Below, in pieces: positions 1 through 5,627 of a stretch of 9,993 nucleotides of DNA. The position numbers were made by a program, and so were the translations under genes. Under the pieces are notes generated by a model. It had not been told where the DNA came from, did no database searches, and saw only the letters and a program-made list of their open reading frames with translations. Every line of letters begins with the position of its first letter. Position 1 is the stretch's first letter. The DNA comes from Actinomycetes bacterium (GTDB taxonomy: Bacteria > Actinomycetota > Actinomycetes > Actinomycetales > Microbacteriaceae): the NCBI GenBank assembly GCA_021793715.1, contig JAJYSF010000015.1, forward strand, positions 1 through 9,993. Direction: 5' to 3'.

Positions 1-567
1 CGATCTGCGGAGGTCGGCTGGCAAGTGCTCGGCGAGGGTGTCGACTTGCTCGGTTGTGAGCGGCTTCACGCGGGTCTTGGTGACCTCGGGGAGCTTGATG
101 CCTGTGCAGGGCGTCGCGACGAGTCTCTTGTCGGTGACGGCCGCGCGGAGCACGGTTGCGACGACTGTGTAGACGACGCCGACAGTTGCGGGCGCAAGCG
201 GGTCGCGTTCGCCTTCGATGCCGACCGTGAGGCGCTTGATCCATGCCTGGATCGTGGTGGGCCGGATGGATGAGAGCGCGTGGTCGCCGAGCGTTGGATA
301 GGCGTGGCGCTCGAGGTGGCTGCGGTACAGGTCGGCGGTCGTTTGGCGATGCACCTGGGTTTCGAGCCATGTGGTGGCGTACTCGCGGAGGGTGATGCGT
401 CCAGCTCGCGGGTCGACGTATTGCCCTGTGTGGAGCGCTGCCTTCTTCTCGTCGACCCATCTCTGCGCGTCGCGCTTGAGCCTGAAGTGCCTGGCGTGCT
501 CTTTGCCGCTGTTGTCGCGATAGCGGGCGCGCCAGGCGCCGTCAGGTCGTTGTTTGATGCTTGCCAT
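1..567 (-). CDS. int: Tyrosine-recombinase integrase, N-terminal part (cut by window edge)
   Basis: Site-specific recombinase that would integrate and excise the element. Only the first 189 residues are in the window; the frame is open to position 1. Residues about 1-46 (starting MASIKQRPDGAWRARYRD) form the AP2-like arm-binding domain usual in phage and ICE integrases, recognisable by the RxDGxWxARYRD...GKE pattern. Residues about 57-165 (from ITLREYATTWLE) match the helical core-binding, SAM-like domain. The catalytic domain with the R-H-R-Y residues lies beyond the edge and cannot be checked. The ATG overlaps the last 26 bases of the repressor gene, so the two are probably co-transcribed; the ribosome site is weak. 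An AP2-like arm domain implies short direct-repeat arm sites at the element end, and such repeats are seen at 8260-8281. Family call is confident; activity is not testable here. Confidence 0.9.
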   Translation of the reverse strand, partial: MASIKQRPDGAWRARYRDNSGKEHARHFRLKRDAQRWVDEKKAALHTGQYVDPRAGRITLREYATTWLETQVHRQTTADLYRSHLERHAYPTLGDHALSSIRPTTIQAWIKRLTVGIEGERDPLAPATVGVVYTVVATVLRAAVTDKRLVATPCTGIKLPEVTKTRVKPLTTEQVDTLAEHLPADLRRS

Positions 568-1279
568 CGTCACTGCTTTCAGTGCGTCGATCACGTGAGT
601 CTGAGGCATCGTCCGTGGAGGCCGAAGCCAGGGCATTCACAAAGTGCTTTTCGGCGAACTGGCGCATCGAAGGAGCAAGCGCTTCGTCCAGCTCTGACAC
701 GCTGGGGTTGTCGTGCAACTCCTCGCGTGCGTGCGGGACGATCGCGTCTACATACGACGCGAGCACGCGCCGGATCGCGTCCGCGAGTTCGACCGTGCTC
801 GGAGCGACGCGACGTTCGGGCGAGCTTGCAAGTTCGCGCACTTGCTCGATCGCCCATGCCTCCCAGTCGTACTCGTCACCGTCGCGACCACCGAAGGCCT
901 CGCGCGCCGCGTCGGGCGCGCTGTTGACACAAGATGCAAGGAACTCGAGACTGCCAGCCACGCCGGTCATCTTGTAGAGCGCGTCGTCCAATTGTCGAAG
1001 CGCGCTGTATCTCGCGCGACCGAGTTGCTCGGCGTCAGCTCCGGTGGGAACCAGGCGCGTCAGCGCTACGTTGAGGACCTCGCTGAGGATTACGGCTTCC
1101 TCGAGCTTGGGAGCGCGGCTCCCCGTTTCGATCCGCGACAGCGCTGCGGAGTCCAGGGATAGGCCGTGCTCTCCGAGCCGGTCTGCGAGCGCTCGTTGGC
1201 TCATGCCTGCGCTTCGTCGTGCGTCCGCGAGCCGTCGCCCGAATTCGGAATCGAACGTTGACGTAGTTGGTGTTGTCAT
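542..1279 (-). CDS. XRE-family transcriptional repressor (cI-like)
   Basis: A 245-residue DNA-binding protein, probably the lysogeny repressor of the element. Residues about 10-70 are a helix-turn-helix of the Cro/C1 (XRE) type: FGRRLADARRSAGMSQRALA, then a recognition segment with SRIETGSRAPKLEEAVILSE. The remaining ~175 residues are helical and acidic with no recognisable peptidase (no LexA-type Ser/Lys motif seen), so it may be an oligomerisation or sensor region. It is transcribed leftward ahead of the integrase and divergently from the excisionase gene, the classic layout of a lysogeny switch. There is no good Shine-Dalgarno before the ATG; instead a promoter (about 1286-1313) places the transcript start on the A of the ATG, so the mRNA is likely leaderless. 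An inverted repeat covers the -10 box, suggesting autoregulation. Confidence 0.85.
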   Translation of the reverse strand: MTTPTTSTFDSEFGRRLADARRSAGMSQRALADRLGEHGLSLDSAALSRIETGSRAPKLEEAVILSEVLNVALTRLVPTGADAEQLGRARYSALRQLDDALYKMTGVAGSLEFLASCVNSAPDAAREAFGGRDGDEYDWEAWAIEQVRELASSPERRVAPSTVELADAIRRVLASYVDAIVPHAREELHDNPSVSELDEALAPSMRQFAEKHFVNALASASTDDASDSRDRRTESSDDGKHQTTT

Positions 1280-1280
1280 T

Positions 1281-1303
1281 TTCTCATCGTATCCATTTGA
1301 GAA
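1281..1303. promoter_or_regulatory. Inverted repeat over the repressor -10 box (candidate operator)
   Basis: TTCTCA and TGAGAA form perfect 6-base arms separated by 11 bases, and the repressor -10 hexamer lies between them. Position and symmetry fit an operator bound by the dimeric XRE protein for autoregulation. This is inferred from symmetry alone. Confidence 0.4.
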
Positions 1304-1313
1304 CAGCGCGCAA
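1286..1313 (-). promoter_or_regulatory. Promoter of the repressor gene, leaderless start
   Basis: On the minus strand TTGCGC (1308-1313) is followed after 16 bases by TACGAT (1286-1291), and six bases later comes the ATG of the repressor gene. That spacing puts +1 on the A of the start codon. Leaderless repressor mRNAs are known from lambda (PRM) and are common in Actinobacteria. The -35 is a partial match only. Confidence 0.45.
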
Positions 1314-1344
1314 CGATTGTACGGTTTGTGTATCCGACATCACG

Positions 1345-1362
1345 CTGTTGGATCAACAGTTG
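1345..1362. promoter_or_regulatory. Overlapping inverted repeats in the divergent region (candidate operator)
   Basis: CTGTTG-GAT-CAACAG is a perfect 6-3-6 palindrome at 1345-1359, and its right arm is reused in CAAC-A-GTTG at 1354-1362. It sits between the divergent repressor and excisionase genes, about 40 bases before the excisionase start, where a repressor or excisionase protein would control rightward transcription. A weak -10-like TATGTA is at 1374-1379; no convincing -35 is seen for it. Confidence 0.4.
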
Positions 1363-1399
1363 GGGGTAGCGGCTATGTACCGATTAAGGAGCAAAGGCG

Positions 1400-1579
1400 A
1401 TGGACCGTTTGATGTTCGTAAACGAGGTTGCGAAGCGACTGCGGCGGAGCGAGGGGCAGGTGCGCTGGATGGTGCATGCAGGGACCGCTCCGAAGAGCGC
1501 GATGCTCGCTGGGCGTCGCGTATTCCGCGAGTCGGACGTGGAGGCCTATATCGAGGCCGCGTTCGCGGAGGAATCGTGA
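1400..1579 (+). CDS. Small HTH excisionase-like protein
   Basis: A 59-residue protein that begins MDRLMFVNEVAKRLRRSEGQ and ends with a GRRVFRESDVEAYIEAAF segment. This is the winged-helix pattern of excise/MerR-type excisionases: an N-terminal 'evA.rLr.s...vr.mi..G' helix-turn-helix followed by 'gr.vfresDveayie'. Such proteins bend att DNA and direct the integrase towards excision, and often also act as Cro-like regulators. It is the first rightward gene, divergent from the repressor, as expected. AAGGAG at 1386-1391 lies 8 bases before the ATG, a strong ribosome site that fixes the start. The stop TGA overlaps the next ATG (TGATG), so the following gene is translationally coupled. The segment lies inside a longer open frame in other phases, so length-limited gene finding may miss it. 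Confidence 0.75.
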   Translation: MDRLMFVNEVAKRLRRSEGQVRWMVHAGTAPKSAMLAGRRVFRESDVEAYIEAAFAEES

Positions 1580-1818
1580 TGGGTGCGCGCGCTCGTCGGA
1601 TTGAGCGTCTGAACGCGCTGCGGGATGACCTCACCGCTGGGTGGGGGACTGCGATCGCGCGGGGCGACTTGGATCGCATGGACGTGCTGATGGAGCGGTC
1701 GCGTGCGGTGTCGCGCGAGGTGGCACGTCTCGTGACAGAAAGAGCCCCCGATGCGGCTGCCACCGCGATCGAGGGCAACGACTCGAACGCCTACCTGCGG
1801 GAAGGGAACCAGTCATGA
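1579..1818 (+). CDS. Small helical protein of unknown function (79 aa)
   Basis: I do not recognise this protein. It starts MGARARRIERLNALRDDLTA and is predicted by eye to be mostly helical and charged (repeated R-x-x-x-L and E-V-A-R-L-V heptad-like patterns up to residue ~57), with a more polar tail. The ATG overlaps the excisionase stop (TGATG), and GGAGGA at 1567-1572 sits 6 bases before it, so the start is well supported although a longer upstream frame exists. Its stop TGA overlaps the next ATG (ATGA). Placement directly behind the excisionase suggests an early accessory role (regulation, replication or helper sensing), but nothing in the sequence says which. Confidence 0.65.
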   Translation: MGARARRIERLNALRDDLTAGWGTAIARGDLDRMDVLMERSRAVSREVARLVTERAPDAAATAIEGNDSNAYLREGNQS

Positions 1819-2273
1819 ATAGTGTAAGTCCCAGCAACGGGAACATGCAGCCGGATCGCTCGCGGCTGCTCGTCGACCGGCGCATGAACGGTTGGCGCGT
1901 GAAGGTCGTGCAGCGTCTGCGCGAGTCGCGTCGCGTGCGCACGAAGCGTGCGTCGTGGCCGGAGGGCGCGCTCGGCGAGATCTTCGCGTTCGCGATTCAG
2001 AACCTCGATCAGGGTTGGATCGAGATCTCGCTGTACCGCGGCGCGGATGTCGATCATGTGTCGGGTGCGACGAAGGCTGCGGCGATGATCGCCGACGGTC
2101 GCGCGGAGATGCTGCCCTGGTCGACGCGCACGCTGTCCGATGGGACTCGGGCGCGTGGTGTCGCGATCGGGCGCGTGGTTGACGAGGCAGGCGCGTTCGA
2201 TGCGATCGCTCGCGGTCTCGGCGACGAGGTGTTCGGCAACCTCGCGCGTGACGGTCAGGAGGTGGCCACGTGA
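1815..2273 (+). CDS. Hypothetical early protein (152 aa)
   Basis: Unrecognised protein of 152 residues. A basic N-terminal part (RRMNGWRVKVVQRLRESRRV, residues ~22-41) is followed by a region with mixed alpha/beta character (LGEIFAFAIQNLDQGWIEIS, then LYRGADVDHVSGATKAAAMI) and an acidic C-terminal helix. Residues around 20-45 could bind nucleic acid. The ATG at 1815 overlaps the preceding TGA, and GAAGGGAA (1801-1808) serves as ribosome site, so I reject the longer frame that opens at 1641. The stop overlaps the GTG of the next gene. It is part of the compact early operon between the excisionase and the ATPase genes. No function is assigned. Confidence 0.7.
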   Translation: MNSVSPSNGNMQPDRSRLLVDRRMNGWRVKVVQRLRESRRVRTKRASWPEGALGEIFAFAIQNLDQGWIEISLYRGADVDHVSGATKAAAMIADGRAEMLPWSTRTLSDGTRARGVAIGRVVDEAGAFDAIARGLGDEVFGNLARDGQEVAT

Positions 2274-2599
2274 GTGTGCTGCTGGAGCGGTCGCGGCGCG
2301 GGGAGCCGGTTGCGCCTCCGCCGTGGCCTGCTGCGGATCCGTTGTCGCCGTCGACGCGCGTCCTGGTGGGCGAGGTTCAGCGGCTGCGGGGCGAGAACGA
2401 GGAGCTGAAACGTGAGTGTGGCCGGTTGTGGCTGCGGGCGTTCTCTCCGAAGGACCGGCAGAAGTTCCTTCTGGATCGCTTCGATCGTGCGGCCGAGATC
2501 TTGGCCGACGCGGGTCGTATCGATGATCATCTCGACGCGGCGTGGGAGTTGTTCTGCGCGTCGCTCGCTGATGTGCGGAAGCCGGTGAGCGCTGCATGA
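2270..2599 (+). CDS. Hypothetical coiled-coil protein (109 aa)
   Basis: GTG start preceded by AGGAGG at 2257-2262 with a 7-base spacer; the GTG overlaps the previous stop (GTGA). Residues ~30-52 (VLVGEVQRLRGENEELKREC) are a short heptad coiled coil resembling a leucine-zipper segment, so the protein probably dimerises. The N-terminal 28 residues are proline-rich (EPVAPPPWPAADP), and the C-terminal half (FSPKDRQKFLLDRFDRAAEI and following) is helical. I do not recognise a family. It lies just before the ATPase gene in the same operon, which makes a replication-accessory role possible but unproven. Confidence 0.7.
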   Translation: MSVLLERSRRGEPVAPPPWPAADPLSPSTRVLVGEVQRLRGENEELKRECGRLWLRAFSPKDRQKFLLDRFDRAAEILADAGRIDDHLDAAWELFCASLADVRKPVSAA

Positions 2600-2751
2600 C
2601 CGGCGCGTGCGTGACGGGCTCTGTGCGGCGTCCTGCGGGCTTGGAATCCGTCGCGGGTGCTGCGACCCCGCCGCGGTGTGTCCGACGTGTCCCGACAGTG
2701 TCCCGACGTGTCCTCGCCGTCGTGCAGTTTGGAGGTGCCGCGCATGAGTGA
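2596..2751 (+). CDS. Possible small ORF (51 aa) overlapping the iteron cluster
   Basis: The ATG overlaps the previous stop (ATGA at 2596-2599) and the frame closes just after the ATPase start, giving 51 residues beginning MTGACVTGSVRRPAG. Only the coupled start supports it. Its second half is formed by the GTGTCC repeats (translated CVRRVPTVSRRV), there is no good ribosome site, and nothing is recognisable. It may instead be a non-coding spacer that carries the repeats. Low confidence. Confidence 0.25.
   Translation: MTGACVTGSVRRPAGLESVAGAATPPRCVRRVPTVSRRVLAVVQFGGAAHE
2678..2713 (+). repeat. GTGTCC iteron cluster, upstream copy (4 direct repeats)
   Basis: Four GTGTCC units start at 2678, 2687, 2698 and 2708; the fuller unit is GTGTCCCGAC. 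Spacings of 9, 11 and 10 bases put every unit on the same face of the helix. The cluster ends 30 bases before the ATG of the RepA-like ATPase. Phase-aligned direct repeats next to a replication gene are typical of iteron origins or of autorepression sites of a replication initiator. Confidence 0.6.
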
Positions 2752-4024
2752 CACGGACGACGAGGATGTCCTGCGCGAGCTCGGTCGGCTGCGGGCTCAC
2801 GAGACAGCACGCGCGCTGTTCGCGGCCGAGAAGCGTGCGGACCAGTGGCAGAGCTTGTCTGATCGCGGTGTTCAGCCTCGCCTTGTGCGGCTGGACGAGT
2901 TCCTCGCGGAGCCCGACCTGGATGCCGCGTACCGAGTCTCCGATGTCTGGCCTGTTGGTGGGAACGTCGTGTTGAGCGCGCAGGCCAAGGCCGGGAAGAC
3001 GACGCTGGTCGGGAACGTCCTACGCTCGCTCGTGGACGGTGATCCGTTCCTCGGCGCGCACGAGGTGTCGGAGCCGGTCGGCCGCGTCGTGCTGATCGAT
3101 AACGAGCTGGACCCGCGTAGTCTGCGGCGCTGGTTGCGCGCGCACGGGATCCGGAACGCATCGCGCGTCGAGGTGTTGTCGCTGCGCGGACAGGTTGGAC
3201 TGTTCGACATCTTGGACGCCGAGACGCGCTCGTGGTGGGCCGACCTGATCGGCGACTGCGACGTGCTCATCCTCGATTGCCTGCGGCCCGTCCTCGACGC
3301 TCTCGGGCTCGACGAGAACAGGGACGCCGGTCGGTTCCTCGTCCCATTCGATGCGCTGAAAGCCGACGTTGGCGCTTCCGAAGCGCTGATTGTGCATCAC
3401 ATCGGGCACGGTGGCGAGCGGTCGCGTGGCGATTCGCGCATCCTTGACTGGCCGGATGCGACGTGGAAGATCACGCGCTCCGGCAGCGACCTGACATCGG
3501 CGCGCTCCTTCTCTGCCTACGGGCGCGACGTCGACGTCCCTAAACAGCGGCTCGCGTTCGCCGCGGATGGGAAGCGCTTCACGCTCGGTGAGCCGTCGTC
3601 CCACCAAAGCGAGTCGAGCGTGGACCTCGAGGATGCTCGTGCCGGTGTGCTGCAGTTCGTCACTGATCGTCCGGGCTGCGGTACGCGCGAGATCCGCTAC
3701 GGCGTTCCGCTACGGAGTGCTGTGGTCGACGAGGCGCGGAAGCTGCTCTTGTCAGAAGGCGCTCTTGAACTGCGGACGGGCGCGGGACGTAAGCACGCGC
3801 ACTTCATCGCTGGTGCCTCGTATGTGTCCCATGTGTCCGACGTGCTCCCGGGGACACGTGTCCCGCGTGTCCATGTGCCCTTAAGGGGCACAGGACACGG
3901 ACACGGTCACGATCACGCACTTGATGTGTCCCAGGAAGCCGGATCGACCGACGACCTGGAGCTCGACGAGGACCTTCGAGCCAGAGTTCCCGTGCCGGGC
4001 ATGTCGGGAAGCGAGGAATGGTGA
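2744..4024 (+). CDS. RepA-like AAA ATPase (AAA_25 family) with C-terminal winged-helix
   Basis: A 426-residue ATPase of the RecA-fold RepA/AAA_25 group, found in plasmids, phages and satellites as a replicative helicase or loader. A leading segment (DEFLAEPDLDAAYRVSDVWP, residues ~51-70) precedes Walker A AQAKAGKTT (79-87, lysine 85). LIDNE (117-121) carries the probable catalytic glutamate, and VLILD (174-178) is Walker B. The later HHIGHGGERSRGDSRILDWP stretch (~216-235) is the family's sensor/arginine-finger region. Residues ~300-360 (DRPGCGTREIRYGV... VDEARKLLLSEGAL) look like a winged-helix. The start is set at ATG 2744 because GGAGG (2731-2735) lies 8 bases before it; the longer frame from 2657 would run through the repeats. 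The 3' end is unusual: residues ~362-400 are encoded by a second GTGTCC repeat cluster. No primase gene is seen nearby. Confidence 0.85.
   Translation: MSDTDDEDVLRELGRLRAHETARALFAAEKRADQWQSLSDRGVQPRLVRLDEFLAEPDLDAAYRVSDVWPVGGNVVLSAQAKAGKTTLVGNVLRSLVDGDPFLGAHEVSEPVGRVVLIDNELDPRSLRRWLRAHGIRNASRVEVLSLRGQVGLFDILDAETRSWWADLIGDCDVLILDCLRPVLDALGLDENRDAGRFLVPFDALKADVGASEALIVHHIGHGGERSRGDSRILDWPDATWKITRSGSDLTSARSFSAYGRDVDVPKQRLAFAADGKRFTLGEPSSHQSESSVDLEDARAGVLQFVTDRPGCGTREIRYGVPLRSAVVDEARKLLLSEGALELRTGAGRKHAHFIAGASYVSHVSDVLPGTRVPRVHVPLRGTGHGHGHDHALDVSQEAGSTDDLELDEDLRARVPVPGMSGSEEW
3824..3931. repeat. GTGTCC / GGACAC repeat cluster inside the ATPase 3' end (candidate origin)
   Basis: Forward GTGTCC units start at 3824, 3833, 3858, 3867 and 3926; reverse GGACAC units start at 3852, 3893 and 3899. 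The central pair forms a perfect 14-base palindrome GGGACACGTGTCCC (3851-3864). An AT-centred inverted repeat (GTGCCC-TTAA-GGGGCAC, 3875-3891) lies between the forward and reverse groups. The units are the same as upstream of the gene, so the ATPase gene is bracketed by one repeat family. The encoded stretch (VSHVSDV..., then GTGHGHGHDHALDV) looks like protein sequence tolerated for the sake of the DNA. Confidence 0.6.
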
Positions 4025-4166
4025 CGATGGAACCCGCCCCGTTCTGGGAGGCGCTGCCGTCCGCGCTCCGCCAGGCGCCACCGCTGCGCGACGACGACGT
4101 ATCGAGCCAGCACACCAGGGCTACTGGGGCGCACGGACTCGGAGGTGTTGAAGGCTGGCCGAGCGG
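4025..4166 (+). other. Gap after the ATPase gene; possible short coding start
   Basis: An ATG at 4018 overlaps the ATPase stop, and a second ATG at 4027 lies 10 bases after an AGGA; both open a frame starting MEPAPFWEALPSALRQAPPL that continues to 4605. The first ~40 residues look protein-like, but beyond 4150 the frame is only the reverse shadow of the minus-strand membrane gene. A true gene here may be a remnant interrupted at about 4150. No family is recognised. Confidence 0.25.
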
Positions 4167-4391
4167 TTACTCCGGCTCGTCATCCTCCGGTCGGTCCTGC
4201 AACGACTGCAGCGCGTATGCGATTGCTCGCGCGATCACTCCGCCTGCGAGTACCGGGATGCCAATGCCCAGGGCGATTACGCCGATTATCGGCACGGCGA
4301 AAAGCAGAACGCTTCCTATACCGATCAGTATCGGGCCGAGAACGATCGACGTGCCCGCAAGAGAATCAAGCTTTCGGGTCGGCGGGGTCAT
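4167..4391 (-). CDS. Small two-helix membrane protein, antisense to the element's genes
   Basis: A 74-residue protein with a polar N-terminus (MTPPTRKLDSLAG), then about 45 strongly hydrophobic residues broken by a proline-glycine turn (SIVLGPILIGIGSVLLFAV / IIGVIALGIGIPVLAGGVI). These suggest two transmembrane helices; the tail QDRPEDDEPE is acidic. Function is not recognised. It is the only minus-strand gene right of the repressor, and roughly 69% of its codons end in G or C, visibly less than in its neighbours, so it may have been acquired separately. No Shine-Dalgarno is seen; upstream TTGGTG and TACGGT with 16 bases between them would start the mRNA at the ATG. Similar tiny membrane proteins in phages often block superinfection, but that is only an analogy here. 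Confidence 0.5.
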   Translation of the reverse strand: MTPPTRKLDSLAGTSIVLGPILIGIGSVLLFAVPIIGVIALGIGIPVLAGGVIARAIAYALQSLQDRPEDDEPE

Positions 4392-4608
4392 ACAGCGACC
4401 GTATCCATCAGACCCCGGCCACCAAAGCCACGACGGTGTCGGCCGAGACGGCTCACCAGCGGGGAGGGGCGTCCGAATCGCGACGCGCCCGCAGCCAGGC
4501 CGGTGCGCCGGTAGTGAAGTATCCCTCCCTGCTGGGGGGTCCCCATCGCGTGCGCGTGCGCGCGAGGACGGCCGAGGACCCGGTGTCGGGTCTGGAAAGG
4601 AGTAGTTG
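4392..4608 (+). other. Low-information gap before the late genes
   Basis: No convincing gene is seen. One plus-strand frame (possible GTG at 4436) closes with a TGA at 4607-4609 that overlaps the next ATG as TGATG, the same coupling used elsewhere in this element. That gives a possible 57-residue arginine-rich product ending in AEDPVSGLERSS. It has no ribosome site and no recognisable similarity. The stretch also includes the upstream region of the minus-strand membrane gene. Confidence 0.3.
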
Positions 4609-4860
4609 ATGTCTGATCACAAGCGTCTCGCTGGGGAGTTGATCCTCGCGTGCGGGGATACCGACGGAGCTGCGCTGTTGAAGGCGTTGCACGGTGTGCG
4701 CGAGCTCGGTGACTCGGTGTCGGTGATGCTCGCGCTCGCGGAAACGGCGGCGTCGGGGTATCGGGAGGTTCATGGTGATGGCTGGAGGGACGCGGTGAAT
4801 CTCGCGGTCCTCGACGCGAGCGTGGAGGGGGTGGATCGTGACGGGCTCGGAGACGACTGA
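4609..4860 (+). CDS. Hypothetical small protein (83 aa)
   Basis: Unrecognised 83-residue acidic, helical protein starting MSDHKRLAGELILACGDTDG. AAAGGAG at 4596-4602 lies 6 bases before the ATG, which decides for ATG 4609 over the TTG three bases earlier. It heads the group of small genes before the capsid gene. Its last 23 bases overlap the next gene. The sequence has no cysteine pair, signal peptide or membrane segment. A virion-assembly or packaging accessory is possible by position only. Confidence 0.65.
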   Translation: MSDHKRLAGELILACGDTDGAALLKALHGVRELGDSVSVMLALAETAASGYREVHGDGWRDAVNLAVLDASVEGVDRDGLGDD

Positions 4861-5281
4861 CGGTGTGCCTGCGTCGATGTGGCAGCCGTCGCGTGATGCG
4901 GACGTGCGGGCGTGGCGTCGCTATGCGGGCATGTTGCGGCAGCGTCTCGGGGAGGCGCAGCGGCTCGCTGATCCTGTCGTCGCTGCGGCGAAGGTCGCTG
5001 CGGATGTCGAGGAGATGCATGCCGAGGTCGGGCTCGCGCGGACTCGGGTCGCGAACGCTCGTGCGGCAGCGGATGCGCGTGTGCGTGCTGCGAACGAGGT
5101 CGCGAAACGACGGAAGAAGCATCGGCGGCTGGCGTCGCGACGTCGGAGCCGGATGGAGCGGGTGCTCGGGCGTGTGCATCAGGCGCTGCGGCGTGGCGAC
5201 ATGCCTCGGGCGTTCGAGTTGATCGAGGGAGCGTTGTCGCCGAGTGTGGCGCGGCACTTCGGGATGGAGATGGACGGATGA
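4838..5281 (+). CDS. Basic coiled-coil protein of unknown function (147 aa)
   Basis: GTG start with GGAGGGGG (about 4825-4831) 6 bases before it. After a polar N-terminus and a tryptophan-containing segment (MWQPSRDADVRAWRRYAGML), residues ~45-92 form a long alanine-rich helix with heptads (AAKVAADVEEMHAEV, then RVANARAAADARVRAANEVA). A very basic block follows (AKRRKKHRRLASRRRSRMER, ~93-112), and the C-terminal helix contains DMPRAFELIEGALSPSVARH. A coiled coil plus polybasic segment fits a DNA-contacting oligomer, for example a scaffold-like, nucleoid-like or small-terminase-like packaging protein; no family can be named. It precedes the capsid gene by two small genes and overlaps its neighbours on both sides, so it belongs to the late operon. 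Confidence 0.65.
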   Translation: MTGSETTDGVPASMWQPSRDADVRAWRRYAGMLRQRLGEAQRLADPVVAAAKVAADVEEMHAEVGLARTRVANARAAADARVRAANEVAKRRKKHRRLASRRRSRMERVLGRVHQALRRGDMPRAFELIEGALSPSVARHFGMEMDG

Positions 5282-5526
5282 GGAGCGCGTGGACGTGGCT
5301 GCTACGGCTCGCGACAGATTCTGTCGATGTAGATGATGAGCAGGGCGCGCCGGGTCCGGTGGTCGACGCCGAGGGCGTGCCGGTGCTGGGGCGGGACGGT
5401 GAGCCGTTGATCAAGGTGCGGGTCTTGACGAGCCTGGACTACCAAGGCGAGCCTGACGAGTGGCTCTGGGTCGATCCTCGCGTCGCGTCGCAATGGGACG
5501 TGCGGAGGTGGCACGACCATCCATGA
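5278..5526 (+). CDS. Hypothetical small acidic protein (82 aa)
   Basis: The ATG overlaps the preceding TGA (ATGA), with GGAGA shortly upstream. The 82-residue product starts MRSAWTWLLRLATDSVDVDD, has a middle part VDAEGVPVLGRDGEPLIKVR, and ends in a tryptophan-rich segment (EWLWVDPRVASQWDVRRWHD). It could fold as a small beta-rich domain. No family is recognised. The stop overlaps the start of a 34-residue frame (ATGA again), which supports both gene ends. Position just before the capsid gene suggests a late or head-related function. Confidence 0.65.
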   Translation: MRSAWTWLLRLATDSVDVDDEQGAPGPVVDAEGVPVLGRDGEPLIKVRVLTSLDYQGEPDEWLWVDPRVASQWDVRRWHDHP

Positions 5527-5627
5527 TTTGGGCGCTGTGGTACGCTCGGCGTACGCGAACGGATCGCCGGGACAAGGCTGAGGACCTCGACGGGGGCAAG
5601 GGTGAGGATCTCCGCGAATTCGATTAG
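5523..5627 (+). CDS. 34-residue microprotein upstream of the capsid gene
   Basis: ATG 5523 overlaps the previous stop (ATGA), the same coupling used by most genes here. The product starts MIWALWYARRTRTDRRDKAE and continues DLDGGKGEDLREFD. An aromatic/hydrophobic N-terminus (MIWALWYA) is followed by a basic stretch (RRTRTDRRDK) and an acidic tail containing two EDL motifs. Such a pattern suggests a membrane-peripheral or partner-binding peptide. It is below the size limit of usual gene finders. No family is recognised, and the coupling plus the ordered charge pattern are the only evidence for translation. Confidence 0.5.
   Translation: MIWALWYARRTRTDRRDKAEDLDGGKGEDLREFD

Noticed and set aside
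280..927. Plus-strand open frame of 215 codons opposite the integrase and repressor
   Set aside because: It is an antisense shadow typical of GC-rich coding DNA; the minus-strand frames encode recognisable integrase and HTH domains.
1791..3161. Minus-strand open frame of 456 codons
   Set aside because: The product is Arg/Pro/Thr-rich low-complexity text, antisense to overlapping, well-started plus-strand genes including the Walker A region.
4141..4180. tRNA-like text (GGCTGGCCGAGCGGTTA) resembling a Ser/Leu tRNA 5' half
   Set aside because: No matching acceptor, anticodon or T-arm follows; the bases also encode the end of the minus-strand membrane protein.
4388..5257. Minus-strand frame of 289 codons
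   Set aside because: The composition is Arg/His/Pro-rich shadow sequence with no ribosome site; the plus-strand genes have good starts and coupled overlaps.
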